NCBI GenBank assembly: GCA_963573305.1
Contig: OY754327.1
Location: 55,544,244 to 55,608,243 of the forward strand
From: Pyrrhosoma nymphula
Lineage: Eukaryota; Arthropoda; Insecta; Odonata; Coenagrionidae
Reading direction: 5' to 3'
DNA length: 64,000 nt
Under the pieces are notes generated by a model. It had not been told where the DNA came from. It saw nothing but the letters and a program-made list of their open reading frames with translations, and ran no database searches. This document shows, piece by piece, positions 1 to 11,381 of the stretch. Made by a program: the position numbers and the translations under genes. The first letter of the stretch is position 1. Each line of letters starts with the position of its first letter.

Positions 1-194
1 TTTCTATCTCTCTTCTTGAGTCTCCTGGAATGGTGATCGCGATAGGCTGTCCGCATAGGCTGTCCATCTGTATTCCTCTGGTAGTTCTTGTTGTAGTAGC
101 TCGTTCATGCTTATATTCCATAGTTACCTGGTTACGTATACTGGATACGTAACGGTGTGCTTCAAATGGTTCCTCAGACTACGTATCTGCTACG

Positions 195-310
195 TACATC
201 TACAAAATACCCTGCAAGCCACCTCAGGGGTGTGTGGCAGGGGTGAGTTTTCACCAACATGGATTACACTATACCCTGAAGTTTACCCGTGTAACTACGA
301 CTTTATACGT
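195..310 (-). repeat. 3' end of a CR1/L2-like LINE family
   Basis: Read on the minus strand, this segment matches the 3' end of the LINE at 29903-30170: a block rich in CCTGCCACACACCCCTGAGG, then GGTGGCTTGCAGGGTATTTTGTAGATGTA. Two copies in opposite orientations, one of them downstream of a LINE reverse-transcriptase C-terminus, identify it as the LINE 3' untranslated end. No coding part of this copy is seen. Confidence 0.6.
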
Positions 311-1006
311 CAGTAATCCCCTGAGAGGCCATCTCTCTTTTTCTCTCGTCGACTTCCACGTACAAAAGGTTGGAATGGCTATTAACTCCTCTACAGGTGT
401 TGAGAGTGCGATGCAGTTCCACGGTTACGAGTATATCGTGAAGTTTGTTCATTTCAAGAAACTTTTGGCTTTTAGTTGTGTTACATGTTTCCATGAGAAG
501 TGTGCCTTCACGCAATTTTCTTAGTCAACTTTAGTTCCCCAGAAACAGAGTTGGACAAAACCCGGCGAATGAGGAAGGGAGACACTTTTTTCAGGGTCTC
601 GCCTTCCTTATGTCACCTCATTTAAAAATAGCGCATTGACGCACTATTCATTTAATCTCCTCCACCCGTATCCGGACGGTATCCTTTACAGTGGAGGAAA
701 TTTATTCGTCTCCATGGATAAAATACATTCATCCCTTGGGCTCCCTACCCACCACGAAGCCACAAATTTGGGACGCCACACCGCAAGCCGGTGTGGTCGC
801 CAAAGCTACTCTAGGGATATTGCACTATTTTTGGAATAAAATTACTTTGTGCTTGCACCGTAAGGTTAGATTACACATTTGGAAATGGAAATGATGCAGG
901 AAGAGGTGGAAGTGGGTACTTAATACGCTAAAGTGAAAACGCTATCAGGCGATAAGAGGGGGCAAACGATACCAAAGGTGAAGGGCAAAAGACGAAAGAC
1001 ATTAGG
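311..1006. other. No recognisable gene
   Basis: Only short chance ORFs are present. No domain, splice pair or clear repeat structure was recognised. Confidence 0.5.
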
Positions 1007-2356
1007 ATGACCTCGGACCAGAGTTACTTGACAAATAGAAAGGCCACTAAGAGAGATGAAGACAAAAAAGCTCTGTGTGCAGATAACTTACCTTCGGAGT
1101 TATCGAAGAATTTATGTAGTAAGGGAAGACGATCCTTCTTCGAACTTATTCGTAGGATCTACGAGGAAGGAGTATGGCCAGAGGATATCATTAAAACAGT
1201 AACAATGCCTATCCCGAAGAAGAAGAAAGCATTAGAATACGAGGAGTATAAAACAATTACTTAAATTTTATTCGAGACAAAAATTTGGCTTTTAATAACC
1301 AGCAAATTACCATTTAGGTAATGACCAGTGTGGGTTCAGGAAGCGAAGGGCAACTCAGGATGCAATTGTGGACTTGAGGATACTTATAGATAGAAACATA
1401 GAGGAAATCAGGATGTTTTGCGTGCTTCGCGGATTTCGAAAAGGTGTTAGACAGAGAAAACTTGGATAAAGTAATACATATAATTGGGAAAATAGGAAGA
1501 GATTTTCTTATTCGAATACTTATATATGGGCCTGACAGCAAAGGTGAGGGTAACTGACGGTGAATTAGGGGTGGCAGTTATAGGTCGCGGGGTAAGGAAA
1601 GAGTGCCCGTTTTCGCCTTTATTTTTAACAATTATGCTGAGGAAATGATAAGAAAATAGGGAATGAAGATATATAATAAGAAAAGAAAAGTAATGAGATT
1701 CTCTAGGACATAGAAAGCGAGGCTAGTCATAAAAGTAGGAGGGCACAATCTGGGGCAAGTAGAGCAATTTAATTACTTTGGTAGTAGAACATAATGGGCA
1801 TAGTAACGAAGACAGGCGGCTAATAGCGTTGGGGAAGGAAGCGTTCAGTAATAGAAAGGAACTGATGACGGGGACCTTAAGTAAGGATGCAACGAAGAGG
1901 CTGGTGAGGAACTCCATATGGAGTGTGGCGTTGTACAGGACCGAAACTTGGACTCTGAGAAAGGGGGACGAAAAAAGGCTACAGGCGTTCCAGATGTGGG
2001 GGTGGAGGAGGATGGAGAAGGAGTGGTGGACGGAAAGGAATACAAATGAGGAAGTTCTGGACATCTTTGGTGAGGAGGGGAAACTTGTGGATGAGATTAG
2101 GGGGAGGCACGGTAGGTGGCTGGAAACGAAAATGAGGGGCAATGCTTTGTTGGAGGCCGTGATAGAGGGAAGGATGTTGGGCAAGCGGGGTACGGGAAGA
2201 AAGAGAATAGGTTTTATTGACGGTATGAAGAACTTTGGGACTTACGGTGAGATGAATAAAGAAATGCCAGAGGCAGATATCCCGGCACAAGTGAAATTCT
2301 GCTGGATTTTCTCTGAATTTCATCATAACCTACCTTTAACAAGTAGATTACTCTAA
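1007..2356 (+). pseudogene. RTE-like LINE reverse transcriptase relic
   Basis: A decayed reverse transcriptase in several frames. The piece at 1007-1264 reads as the start of an RT domain (GRRSFFELIRRIYEEGVWPEDI, then an IPKKKKALEYEEYKTI-type strand). The piece at 1778-2356 reads as the C-terminal region after the polymerase core, with SIWSVALYRTETWTLRKGDE and WRRMEKEWW motifs typical of RTE-type and related LINEs of arthropods. The region between them keeps LINE-like fragments but is broken by frameshifts and stops. No endonuclease domain is visible upstream. It is a dead retrotransposon copy; the clade is inferred from motif style only. Confidence 0.75.
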
Positions 2357-2439
2357 TAAATGAATGAATGATAAATAATTGAATATCCATGCAGCCATTA
2401 AAATAATTTCCATCCATGAAATAAAAATCGAATGTTCAA

Positions 2440-2860
2440 AGATAGTGTTTCTCCACATATTTCATATAAACCTATAACTCGTTTCACCTTTTAAGCCATC
2501 ATCAGGTACAAAGAGTTTTAGCCATGGAAGCGGTACATCCATGTTCCAGGAATGGGAGGGGAAAATAGGTGTTGGGGAGAGGGGAGAGGGACACTGGTGA
2601 CGAGTCATAATTAGGTTGAGGGTATGGAATTGCGAGGAGTGGGGTGTGATTTTTGAACACATGTTCGTTCATGAAATGCTTCTCCCTCGTTACAAAATAT
2701 TTAATTTTTCTATTATGTCCATTCTAGAGCTATTTCCTTCCACGTGTCTGATCTCAGGGCCCAAAATGCAACGGTGCGCTGCGTCTATAAGGCGTTTGGC
2801 CACGAGGGAAAACGAATCTCGTCTATCCCCAATATTTCCGTAGCTCTGTCATACCAGTGG
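2440..2860 (-). repeat. Degraded retroelement 3' region, possibly Penelope-like
   Basis: On the minus strand a disrupted reading (KRLIDAAHRCILGPEIRHVE in pieces) is followed by a GATGATGGCTTAAAAGGTGA block, a phrase often found in 3' parts of arthropod Penelope-like elements. No intact domain is visible. This is recognition by style only. Confidence 0.3.
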
Positions 2861-3201
2861 CGAAGTTCCCACCCTTCTGTCCGATGTAGCCCTTTACTTA
2901 ATAACTGCACCTTATCCTGTGCACTCCTGATTGAAGGATGGGTCGGAAAAAATACTAATGCTTTCTAATTGCAATACTACAATTCTGCACGCGCCGGAAA
3001 TCACATGCAATATGCTGAGAGATGATCAACGTAGATATAAACCATGACGAGTCATTTCCGTCATAAGCACTATAAGATACGCAACCAATGACGACACATA
3101 TTCGTAACGCGCAGCGAAAGAGGTAATTTAGAACTAGGACACTGGAAATTATGATAAATCTGTAGAATTATTTTGACACGGTGAATAATTTCTCTTTGCA
3201 G

Positions 3202-4476
3202 GTTGGTGACAACACATTCCCAAACTTACTGGCCATCTTGGCAGGGACATCTGAAGAAGACTCAACTGGAGCAAATAAACAATCGACAAAACCCAAAGGA
3301 TATCGCTGCTGGCCAAACACCCGACACGTCTTAGACGACTGCCCCTACCTGTTTAAGAGCTTCTCGCAAAGTGGATTCGTGACGCTATTCACTGAAGACC
3401 AGCCTGACTTGGGAACGTTCACATACGAAAAGAAAGGGTTCAGACACCAGCCCACCGATCATTTTTCTAGACCGTACTACTTATTCGCACAGGCTCGATT
3501 GAACGTCACTCAAATGAATTTAGATTGGTGCTACTCGAACAAGGAGTCTCATATACGGACGATGGAGTACATCCGTTCTTTCATCGGCACGTACCATTCC
3601 AAGGTCCCGTTTTTCGCCATGGTCTACTTCACCGGCATGAGCCATAACTCTCCCCCGGATATCGAACTAGTCGACGACGACATGGCGAATTTTCTGCAGG
3701 ACATGATTGACGCTGCGGATTCGGGAATGGAGAGGAACGGGGTCGGCCTTTTCCTGGCTATGCTCAGCGACCACGGAGCACGGTTCGGCAAGCTTAGGGA
3801 GTCACCTCTGGGATGGCTGGAGGAAAGACTCCCGTTTCTCTTCATCCGCCCGCCCATCAGATTCAATGAAACCCAGAATACAAGGACGAACTACCAACGT
3901 CTTGTGAAATCCCAGTATCCCTCCCTGGTCGCGAACCGCAACAGGCTCACCTCACCCTTTGATCTACACTTCACGCTCTCGGCATATCTACCGGGTAACA
4001 CGTCCCAAGCCCCGAGTTCTTCGTGCACCAAGTGCTTCGACCTCCTCCACGAGGAAGTCCCGCTGGAAAGGACTTGCTCCGATGCTGCTATTCCCAACAA
4101 GTGGTGCGCATGCGCGGAAGGGTCAAAGGCTGAGGTCGACGACCCGAGCGTGAAGAGAGCCTCCAAAGCGGCGATTGACTACATAAACAAAAAGTTGATC
4201 AATAATCCCGAGTGCGCTAATCTGACAATCGAAACGATTGCTGCGGCCCGCCATCTCAGCATCAGAACTCAGGTGAAAAACCGAAAGGGCCAAATCAAAT
4301 TGCTAGAATTAACTTTCTTAACGGAGCCAGGTCAGGCGAAATTTGAAGTGAATACCATGGCAAACAAAAAAGGAGAATTTCAAGTGCAATCCGATCCTAG
4401 CCGTCTAAACAGGTACGGCAATCAGAGTTGGTGCGTCCACGATGCTAAACTGAAGCTTTATTGTTTTTGTTCATGA
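3202..4476 (+). CDS. DUF229 family protein, terminal exon
   Basis: The 3'-terminal exon of a DUF229 gene, 424 codons. DUF229 proteins are sulfatase/alkaline-phosphatase-fold proteins of insects and nematodes with unassigned substrates. The exon opens with VGDNTFPNLLAILAG, right after a good acceptor (TTTCTCTTTGCAG, AG at 3200-3201). The fold core continues with GYRCWPNTRHVLDDCPYLF, SGFVTLFTEDQPDLGTF, FFAMVYFTGMSHN and the metal-site-like LSDHGARFGKLRESPLGWLEE. A cysteine-rich tail ends at TGA 4474-4476. The reading frame is uninterrupted, unlike the transposons around it, so it is probably functional. The 5' exons must lie left of the window or among the repeats at 1-3100; none was found. The in-frame GTG at 3181 is intronic and is not a start. 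Confidence 0.88.
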   Translation, partial: VGDNTFPNLLAILAGTSEEDSTGANKQSTKPKGYRCWPNTRHVLDDCPYLFKSFSQSGFVTLFTEDQPDLGTFTYEKKGFRHQPTDHFSRPYYLFAQARLNVTQMNLDWCYSNKESHIRTMEYIRSFIGTYHSKVPFFAMVYFTGMSHNSPPDIELVDDDMANFLQDMIDAADSGMERNGVGLFLAMLSDHGARFGKLRESPLGWLEERLPFLFIRPPIRFNETQNTRTNYQRLVKSQYPSLVANRNRLTSPFDLHFTLSAYLPGNTSQAPSSSCTKCFDLLHEEVPLERTCSDAAIPNKWCACAEGSKAEVDDPSVKRASKAAIDYINKKLINNPECANLTIETIAAARHLSIRTQVKNRKGQIKLLELTFLTEPGQAKFEVNTMANKKGEFQVQSDPSRLNRYGNQSWCVHDAKLKLYCFCS

Positions 4477-4557
4477 CGTCTCCCCCGACTCTTAAGACTA
4501 TATTATGCATAATGCATTCCACCACATAGTTTGAAAAAACTTAAAAAATTGTAATTT

Positions 4558-4563
4558 AATAAA
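4558..4563 (+). terminator. Polyadenylation signal of the DUF229 gene
   Basis: AATAAA lies 82 bp after the DUF229 stop codon in an AT-rich 3' flank. It is the first canonical signal downstream. Confidence 0.55.
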
Positions 4564-4828
4564 AATGCAGCGCGTCACTAACGCAGCATTGTATTCAGAC
4601 TAAGAGTCCGTCCGAGATATTTGCGCAGTAGGTAGAAATAAAACCAATCAATAAACGCGTCCAATGCCGTTTGGGGGAGGGAATTACATGACACGATGAC
4701 ATGATGGTGGCCTTTTTTTTAAATCATGACATCGTTAAATGTTTTTACTTTTCATTTCTTTTTATGCCAAATCAGTACATTTCAAATGCATTTTTATTGT
4801 ACGGACTCTAATATTCATTGATAAGAAA

Positions 4829-4932
4829 CTGTTACAGAAGGGGCTTCACTTAATGTTATCATTAATTTTGAAGAAAGAAATTGTTACAGAAGGGGCTTCA
4901 CTTATAGTTATCATTAATTTTGAAGGTTGCAT
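4829..4932. repeat. Two-copy tandem duplication, 52-bp unit
   Basis: The phrase TTACAGAAGGGGCTTCACTT recurs 52 bp apart, followed in both copies by TATCATTAATTTTGAAG. The two units differ by a few bases. The stretch 4564-5550 around it holds no gene that I can recognise. Confidence 0.75.
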
Positions 4933-5553
4933 AAGGAATTGGTTAAGATTTGAAATAGATGCTTCAAAACAATATATTGACACTAAAAATAAGTCAAAGC
5001 TGTCAATAAGAAAAATATGATTAAATTGAAAGGAACAACATGGAATAAGCACGCACTGTAAGTAATTATTTCCAACAGCATAATCCCAAGTTCTTTTTCC
5101 TTTAGAATTTTTCTCTTTACTACCCTACCGGCATATGCACGTAAGTTGATAATAAATAATAATACATGAAATCCACACCGGAAACTTGAATTCTCTCGAG
5201 TGCTAAGAATGGTAGGTATGGAGCATCATGATATGAAGGAAAAGTTTACCTGACTCGCTTTCTTCTCTGAAGTTTTTACATAACCTTGAATTTATCCCCT
5301 TCTTTTAACTCAAGGCCGATTTCATGCAATAAATAATTTTCACTCATTGAGTACGTCTATAATGAGTAATCCCTTTCATATTAGTCCATGGGCAAAGCAA
5401 GATTTGAATATATCGTTCCAGTTTGGGCACGTACATCACAGAAGCCTAGAGAACCTTGTTCAACGGAGTGATGTGAGGAATTGAATTTGAACCAAAACAG
5501 CTAAGACAAATCTCAGATTCTAATCAGCAATTTTCAAGCTTCTGGTGACGAAA

Positions 5554-5835
5554 CTATGCTCTTTCTGTTGCTCCGATCTTTTCAGTATCATTCTTCACTT
5601 GGTACCACCATCTTAAACGTGGTCTTCCCCGGAGTCTTCTTCCTTCAGGAACCCCATGTAGTACCTTCTTCAGCAGACATCCCTCCTCTTTCCTTAGAAT
5701 ATGTCCAGCCCAGCTGATTCTTATGGACTTTATCTCACTCTTTATGTCTGGATGTTTGTATAGATTCCTGGTTTCTCTATTGTATTTTTTTCTCCATAGT
5801 CTTTCTTCGTATGTGGACCCATAGATTGTCCGCAA
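5554..5835 (-). pseudogene. RTE-type LINE C-terminal fragment
   Basis: A 93-codon open stretch gives RTIYGSTYEERLWRKKYN, ISWAGHILRKEEGCLLKK and GRRLRGRPRLRWWYQVKND. This is the conserved tail after the reverse-transcriptase domain in RTE-like LINEs of arthropods. The rest of the element is absent, so this is a truncated relic. Confidence 0.75.
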
Positions 5836-5839
5836 TATC

Positions 5840-6960
5840 TTATCTGAGACTTAGGAACACAAAAAAAATCAGAAAGTGGAATCACCATGGATGAGAGAAG
5901 TGGAAAATGGACAATACTCCAGTAGGACCTGCCTTAAATTCTGGAAAAACCTGCAATACTCTAGGAGGTGTGAAAAGGGAAGGTGATTTTATGCATTTTT
6001 TGTCCTGTGAACGTTTCCTACGAACTATGGCAACTCAAACATTTTGTCAGGAGCATTTTTCAGCGACAGGAAACTCTCGCTTCAATAATCTTTGCTTGCG
6101 CACGCACTGTGCGGATTGCGATAATGTCAGAATTTACGAATTCATAGCGTTTTTTTTAAATTTACATTACGTAGCGTGTTCGTAGAGTGAGCAATCCATC
6201 TTCAAGGCTTTCCCTGCCCATATTTTACGCACTGTTTGTTACATTTGTCCGTGATTTGGGCTGTTTCAGCTGTTTTATTTAACAGAAATTAAAAATATCC
6301 TTGTATCCTACTATACCTCCAATGAATAGAAGAAAGAAAGACAATATTTATGAAGTTAGATGTAATGGTGTGTCTCGAAAGAGATGAAAGGATCACATAT
6401 GTTAGTTATAGACTTGGGTTAGCGGAAAGTACCACCGTAAAAATTCAGACCAATGCGGAATAAATAAGCCTAATTGCCAATTCTGGAACAAGCATAAGTG
6501 CTCTAAGATCATCACATTCAGAAAGTAACGTAATGGAGAGGGTTGAGAAAACGCTCCGGACCAGGATGGAAGTTCAAAATCAGACTCACATGTCTGCAAG
6601 CAAGCTGGTGGAGTAGGCCAAGACACGCTCTTTACATGATAAACTAGGAAAAGGTGCTCCTTGTAATTCAGAGGGAAGAAAAAAGAAAACCTTTTCAGAG
6701 GATTAAAAGAATCCGCATGATGTGACATGCAAAATACATATGCTATTTAGGATACCATATATCACTCATTAACCACTCACGGAAAGGATGGGGTGAAAAA
6801 TACCCCAACTTAAATCTCGCAGATTGTCTTTGACGGTGAAGACCCCGTACCGGGAATCCGCTTTACTCACTCTCACCCTAATCACCCATGGAAATACCAA
6901 ACTCATTACCGTGCCCCCAAACCCCCCCCCCCCCAACTCCTCCATTCCTTACTACCCCTA
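5840..6960. other. No recognisable gene
   Basis: Short ORFs only. A 13-base C run lies at 6922-6934. No domain or repeat structure was recognised. Confidence 0.5.
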
Positions 6961-6966
6961 TTCCAC

Positions 6967-7252
6967 TGTAGCGATTGCTACGCTGAATAACACAACTGCG
7001 AAGTTCTGTAGAGGAGCGTTTATTTCCACTTTGTAGTACAGACTGCCCTGGCAGCCGAGATGGCCTGCTTATATATTGGCGGCGAACTCTCTCGAACCCG
7101 GCGCCGGAACTACCTCGAACATTCTAGAATTCTTCTGGAGAGAGGCAGAAAAAATATCGTCCGGCACCGGGAATCGAACGCGGGCCGTCCGATTGGGAAT
7201 CCAACACCCATCCACCGGTCCAACTCCGTGTTGTGGCGAACAATGCGCCACA
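6967..7252 (-). repeat. 3' LTR of the Ty3/gypsy element
   Basis: 286 bp, TG...CA ends, identical to the 11382-11667 copy except at 7032. On the minus strand it contains a tRNA-like stretch with a CGTTCGATTCC box, close to the RNA polymerase III B-box consensus. The pol frame runs into this LTR before stopping at 7069. Confidence 0.93.
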
Positions 7253-10200
7253 CTACTCCCCCCCTTGGAAGAGAGACGGAGAGCATCGGCCACAAAACGT
7301 TCCGGAGGACGGACGGTGCGGCCGGAGCGAGTAGTAATATCTGGTGATGGTGCTGATGGAGTAGGCGGAGAGTCCTCCTGAAGAAGATGGGCTGGCTTGA
7401 GACGGTCGATGGAAACAGTGGAAGGTTTGCCATTGATGTTTAGGGTATAAGTCTTCTTATTGCGGCTGAGGACAGGGTAAGGGCCCGTGTACGGTGGTTG
7501 TAGGGATGGCCGCACAGCGTCTTGGCGAACAAAGACCTGGGAAGACGTGGCCAAGTCCTTGTGGATAAAGACACGCTGCGAGGAGATGTGGCGTGACGCA
7601 GGGGTCGGACGCAGCTGACTCATGTGGTCACGCAGCCGAGAGACCAGATCCATTGAATCCAAATGCTGGTCAGAGTCGACGAAGAAGTCCCCGGGAAGAC
7701 GCAGTTGCTCCCCGAAGAGAAGTTCGGCAGGGGTTGTCTGCAGGTCGGCTCTCCAAGTTGTGCGGAGACCGAGAAGAACTGCGGGTAGTGCGTCCATCCA
7801 TGAGTTGGAAGAAGAGCACGAGGGCTGCCTTGAGGACGCGATGTAATCGTTCGACGAGTCCGTTGGCCTGAGGATGGTAGCTCGTCGTGTGGTGTAGCGT
7901 TGAACCTAGAGTGGTGCAAAGTTGCTGAAAAAGAGAAGACACGAACTGTCGTCCACGGTCGCAAGTTATTTGTTGAGGACAGCCGTAGTGAGCGACCCAT
8001 CCAAGAAGGAAGGCGCGGGAGACGCTGTCCGCGGTGATGTCTACTAGGGGTTCTGCAACTGGCCAGCGGGAGAACCGGTCGATAATTGTGAGGAGGTACC
8101 GGTAGCCGGCGCAAGGCGGGAGAGGTCGCACGATGTCCATGTGTATGTGTTCGAAACGCCTGGTTGGCGGAACGAAATCTCCGAGTGGCGTTGTGATGTG
8201 ACGAGACACCTTGCAACGCTGGCAGGAGAGGCAGCTACGAGCCCATGCGCGACAGTCCTTACGCATGGATGGCCAAACATATCGACGGGACACGAGTTTT
8301 ATAGTTGAGTTTGCACCAGGATGACTAAGAGAGTGGATGTTGTTAAAGATTTGCCGACGAAATGGGGGAGTAATATAGGGGCGTGGAGTTGGCATGGAAG
8401 TGTCGCACCACAGTGAAATGTTCGTTCCGGGTATGGGCCTTCTGTGAAGCTGAAGAGCTGTACCGCTGTGGCGTAGTCTGTGTAGTTCTCCGTCGTCGTC
8501 TTGGGAGCGAGAGAGAGCAATGAAGTCAATCGGAGTCGTTGTGGATATGGATTCTACCCTTGAGAGACAGTCCGCGACGACGTTGTCCAGTCCGGAGATA
8601 TGTCTCACATCCGTGGTGAATTGTGAGATAAATTCCAAGTGATTAAATTGTCGTGGTGAGCAGGTGTCGTTACTCCTATTTCTGGGGCCAAAGGCGTAAG
8701 ACAGGGGTTTGTGATCAGTGAAGATGGCGAAATCGCGGGCTTCTACCATTGGTCGAAAGTGCCTCACTGCTTGGTAGGCAGCGTAGAGTTCGCGGTCGTA
8801 AGTGCTGCACTTCTGCTGGGAAGGCGTTAGCTTGTGAGAGAAGAAACCGAGTGGTTCCCAAGAGTTCCCAGAAAATTGCTGTAGGACGGCGCCGATTGCG
8901 GTTTGGCTAGCATCGACGACGAGCGCCAGAGGTGCTGAGTTGATTGGATGTGACAGGGTTGCAGCCTGGGCGAGTCCAGCTTTAGAGGCATCGAAACTCG
9001 GCTGAAGTTCTGGTGTCCAGCAAATTGGAGTGGAGCTCTTGATATCAGGACATTGAAGCAGTGCATTGAGAGGGGCTTGTGTGGATGCGGCGTGTGGTAT
9101 GTGCTGGCAATAGAAATTCAGCATACCGAGGAATCTCCGAAGGTCCTTAATGGTCTTCGGTGGAGGGAAGTTGTTGATAGCAGCTACCTTGTCAGGTAAC
9201 GGCGAGCATCCATCAGCGCTCACGTGAAAGCCCAGAAATGTGACCTTGGAAGATCCTAGGACGCACTTAGCTGAGTTTACGATGACACCGTAGTCAGAAA
9301 GGCGCTGGAATAAGATCCGTAGGTGTTGATGATGCTCTTTCTGCGAACGGGAAAATACTAAGATATCATCTATGTAAGGAAAGCAAAAATTTAGGCCTTC
9401 GAGAGCTTCGTCGATGAAGCGCTGCCATGTTTGGGCGGCATTACTAAGTCCCAATGGCATAAACAGGAATTCAAAAAGGCCGAAAGGTGTAATTATGGCT
9501 GTCTTTTCTGTCTTCGGGAGCCATTGGAATTTGAGTGAAGGCCTTGGCACAGTCGATAACGCTGAAGATGGTGCATCCCTGAAGAGCGTGGGAGAAATCC
9601 TTCAGATGGCGGACGGGGTAGCGGTCCGGTATCGTACGTGCGTTGAGGGCCCTGTAGTCACCACAAGGTCGCCAGCTACTATCCTTCTTGCGAACCATGT
9701 GAAGTGGTGAGGCGTAAGAGCTGTGTGAGCGACGAACAGTGCCTTCGCGTACTAGTAGCTCGAATTCTGCCTGTGCATCTCGAAGTCGATCCGGGGCTAG
9801 ACGGCGGGCACGGTGGTAGATCGGCGGTCCAGGTTGTAGGCGTATGTGGTGCTTAGTATGATGGTGGATCTCCCGAGAAATCCCTGATGGCCGGGTTATA
9901 CCAGGAAACTCGGCCAGGAGGTCGTGGTAGGACGAAGAGCCCGACAGAGCGCGCACGCTGTATTGGGAAGATCGATCCCGATGACCCGATGTAGAATGGC
10001 CAGTGATTGTGTCGATGAGCTGAGCGGTGGCCATGTTAGGAACGAGTTGAAAGTGGGTTAGGAAATCTGGTCCGATGATTGGCTCGGTAACGTCGGCAAC
10101 GATGAATCTCCAAAGGAAGTCACGAGGGAGGCCGAACTGAAGGCGTAGAAGTAAAGTGCCGTAGGTACGGATCCGGCTGTCGTTGGCTGCGGAGAGCTCG

Positions 10201-10406
10201 TAGTCAGTGCAGGTCCGTTGTTCGGGGCATAATTTTACTGGGTAGATTGAGAGATCCGATCCTGGGTCTACGAGGAAACGCCGTTGGGAGAGGCGGTCGG
10301 TGACGAAGAGGCGGCAGCCTGTGATAGAACGACTCGTAGCCGCCGTTACGAGTCGCTGTTGAAGTTTACCGGATTCACTGCATTTGCGGTGCATGGCTGG
10401 ATACAA
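7069..10406 (-). pseudogene. pol: Ty3/gypsy pol: protease, RT, RNase H, integrase
   Basis: Three overlapping frames (9471-10406, 7670-9550 and 7069-7797) together give one pol polyprotein. The first holds a retropepsin-like region (CRLFVTDRLSQRRFLVDPGSD), in which the usual DTG/DSG active-site triplet reads DPG, followed by the start of the RT domain. The second holds the RT core with YIDDILVFSRS, an RNase H with LALVVDASQTAIGAVLQQ, an H2C2 zinc motif (HSLSHPGANS to CLSCQRC) and an integrase core with its last acidic residue in PQANGLVERLHR. The third holds the integrase C-terminus. Frame changes fall near 9520 and 7800. The element cannot make a continuous polyprotein as read. Confidence 0.92.
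7253..7268 (-). promoter_or_regulatory. Polypurine tract of the Ty3/gypsy element
   Basis: On the minus strand AAGGGGGGGAGTAG lies directly before the 3' LTR. This is the expected place and composition for plus-strand DNA priming. Confidence 0.8.
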
Positions 10407-11367
10407 CGTCTGGCTTCAACCCCAAATTTGCGATGGTAGTAACACATCACAGGTTGAGCGGGGCGCTGCGGAATATCTGTGGAGCGAGCGGGATGCGGTA
10501 GAGGGCTGCTCCGAGTCCAAGTTCGTGGATGAAGATGTTTTATTAGACGAGCTTCTGTATCTTGCAGCTGCTTCGAGAGTTCCTCAACCCGTTGGGCCAT
10601 TGCCGAATCATCAGTGGTATGGCGTACTGCATGGATGGCGGGTGCAGTTGGAGGCGGAACGACGGCGACGATGTGGTCAGCCATATTTGCAAGTTCATCA
10701 AGGGGAAATGAAGAAACTTGCGCCTGCAGGATGGCTTGAGCGTTGACCGGAAGACGTTGCAACCATAATGTGCGGAGGAAAGAGTCCTCCACCTGTGTGG
10801 CGCCGATGAGGGACCGCATGCGTCGTAATAGTTGCGAAGGCTTGGTATCACCAAGCTCCTCTGCTGTGAGGAGTTGCCGCACCCGTTGATCCTCGGAGAG
10901 AGAGACGCGCTGTATTAATAGATTTTTCAGCGTTTGATAAAGATTTTCGGCCGGTGGATTCACTAGAAGATCGCTAGATCGAAGATTTCACTGGCAAAAC
11001 GATGGTCTAGGTTTCCTACGACGTAGTTGTATTTAGTCTTGTCCGAAGTGATGTTGGCCAAAGAAAATTGTGCTTCGACCTGGGCGAACCATATTTCAGG
11101 CTGGGCTGGCCAGAAAGGAGGCAGTTTCGGAGTGACGCGGTAGACGACAGCAGTGTCGACGCCGGAGGATAATGGAGGCGGGGAAACTTGCTGCGATGAG
11201 AGCGTTGCTTGCTGTTGTTGTTGTTGCAGAGACTGCTGGTGCTGTTCTTGGAGGAGTGCTAGCTGTTGGCTGTGGTTTGTTTGCTGTGCGGCGAGTTGCT
11301 GCTGGAGTTCGGCGATTTGTGCCTGCAGTTTGGCGAGTTGCTTTGCGTCGGCAATGGTCGTTATCAC
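10346..11367 (-). pseudogene. gag: Ty3/gypsy gag
   Basis: The gag frame begins at ATG 11365-11367 with a glutamine-rich coiled-coil start (AKLQAQIAELQQQLAAQQ) encoded by CAG-type repeats, followed by PKLPPFWPAQPEIWFAQVEAQF, a typical gypsy gag opening. A one-base shift near 10965 moves the reading to the frame 10346-10963, which holds the rest of the capsid-like region (VRQLLTAEELGDTKPSQLLR) and a cysteine-containing nucleocapsid-like end. Another shift near 10370 separates it from pol. Both shifts look like mutations, because each side reads on smoothly in the new frame; a programmed gag-pol shift at the second site cannot be excluded. Confidence 0.85.
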
Positions 11368-11380
11368 GTCGGGGTCACCA
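11363..11380 (-). promoter_or_regulatory. Primer-binding site, tRNA-Trp type
   Basis: On the minus strand TGGTGACCCCGACGTGAT lies one base inside the 5' LTR. The plus-strand reading ATCACGTCGGGGTCACCA equals the 3' end of animal tRNA-Trp(CCA) plus its CCA tail, from my memory of that tRNA. The match covers the full 18 bases. Confidence 0.85.
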
Positions 11381-11381
11381 C

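Noticed and set aside
3624..4166. Minus-strand ORFs inside the DUF229 exon
   Set aside because: Antisense shadows of a recognised coding exon.
6402..6728. 108-codon minus-strand ORF
   Set aside because: No domain or repeat relationship seen; probably chance.
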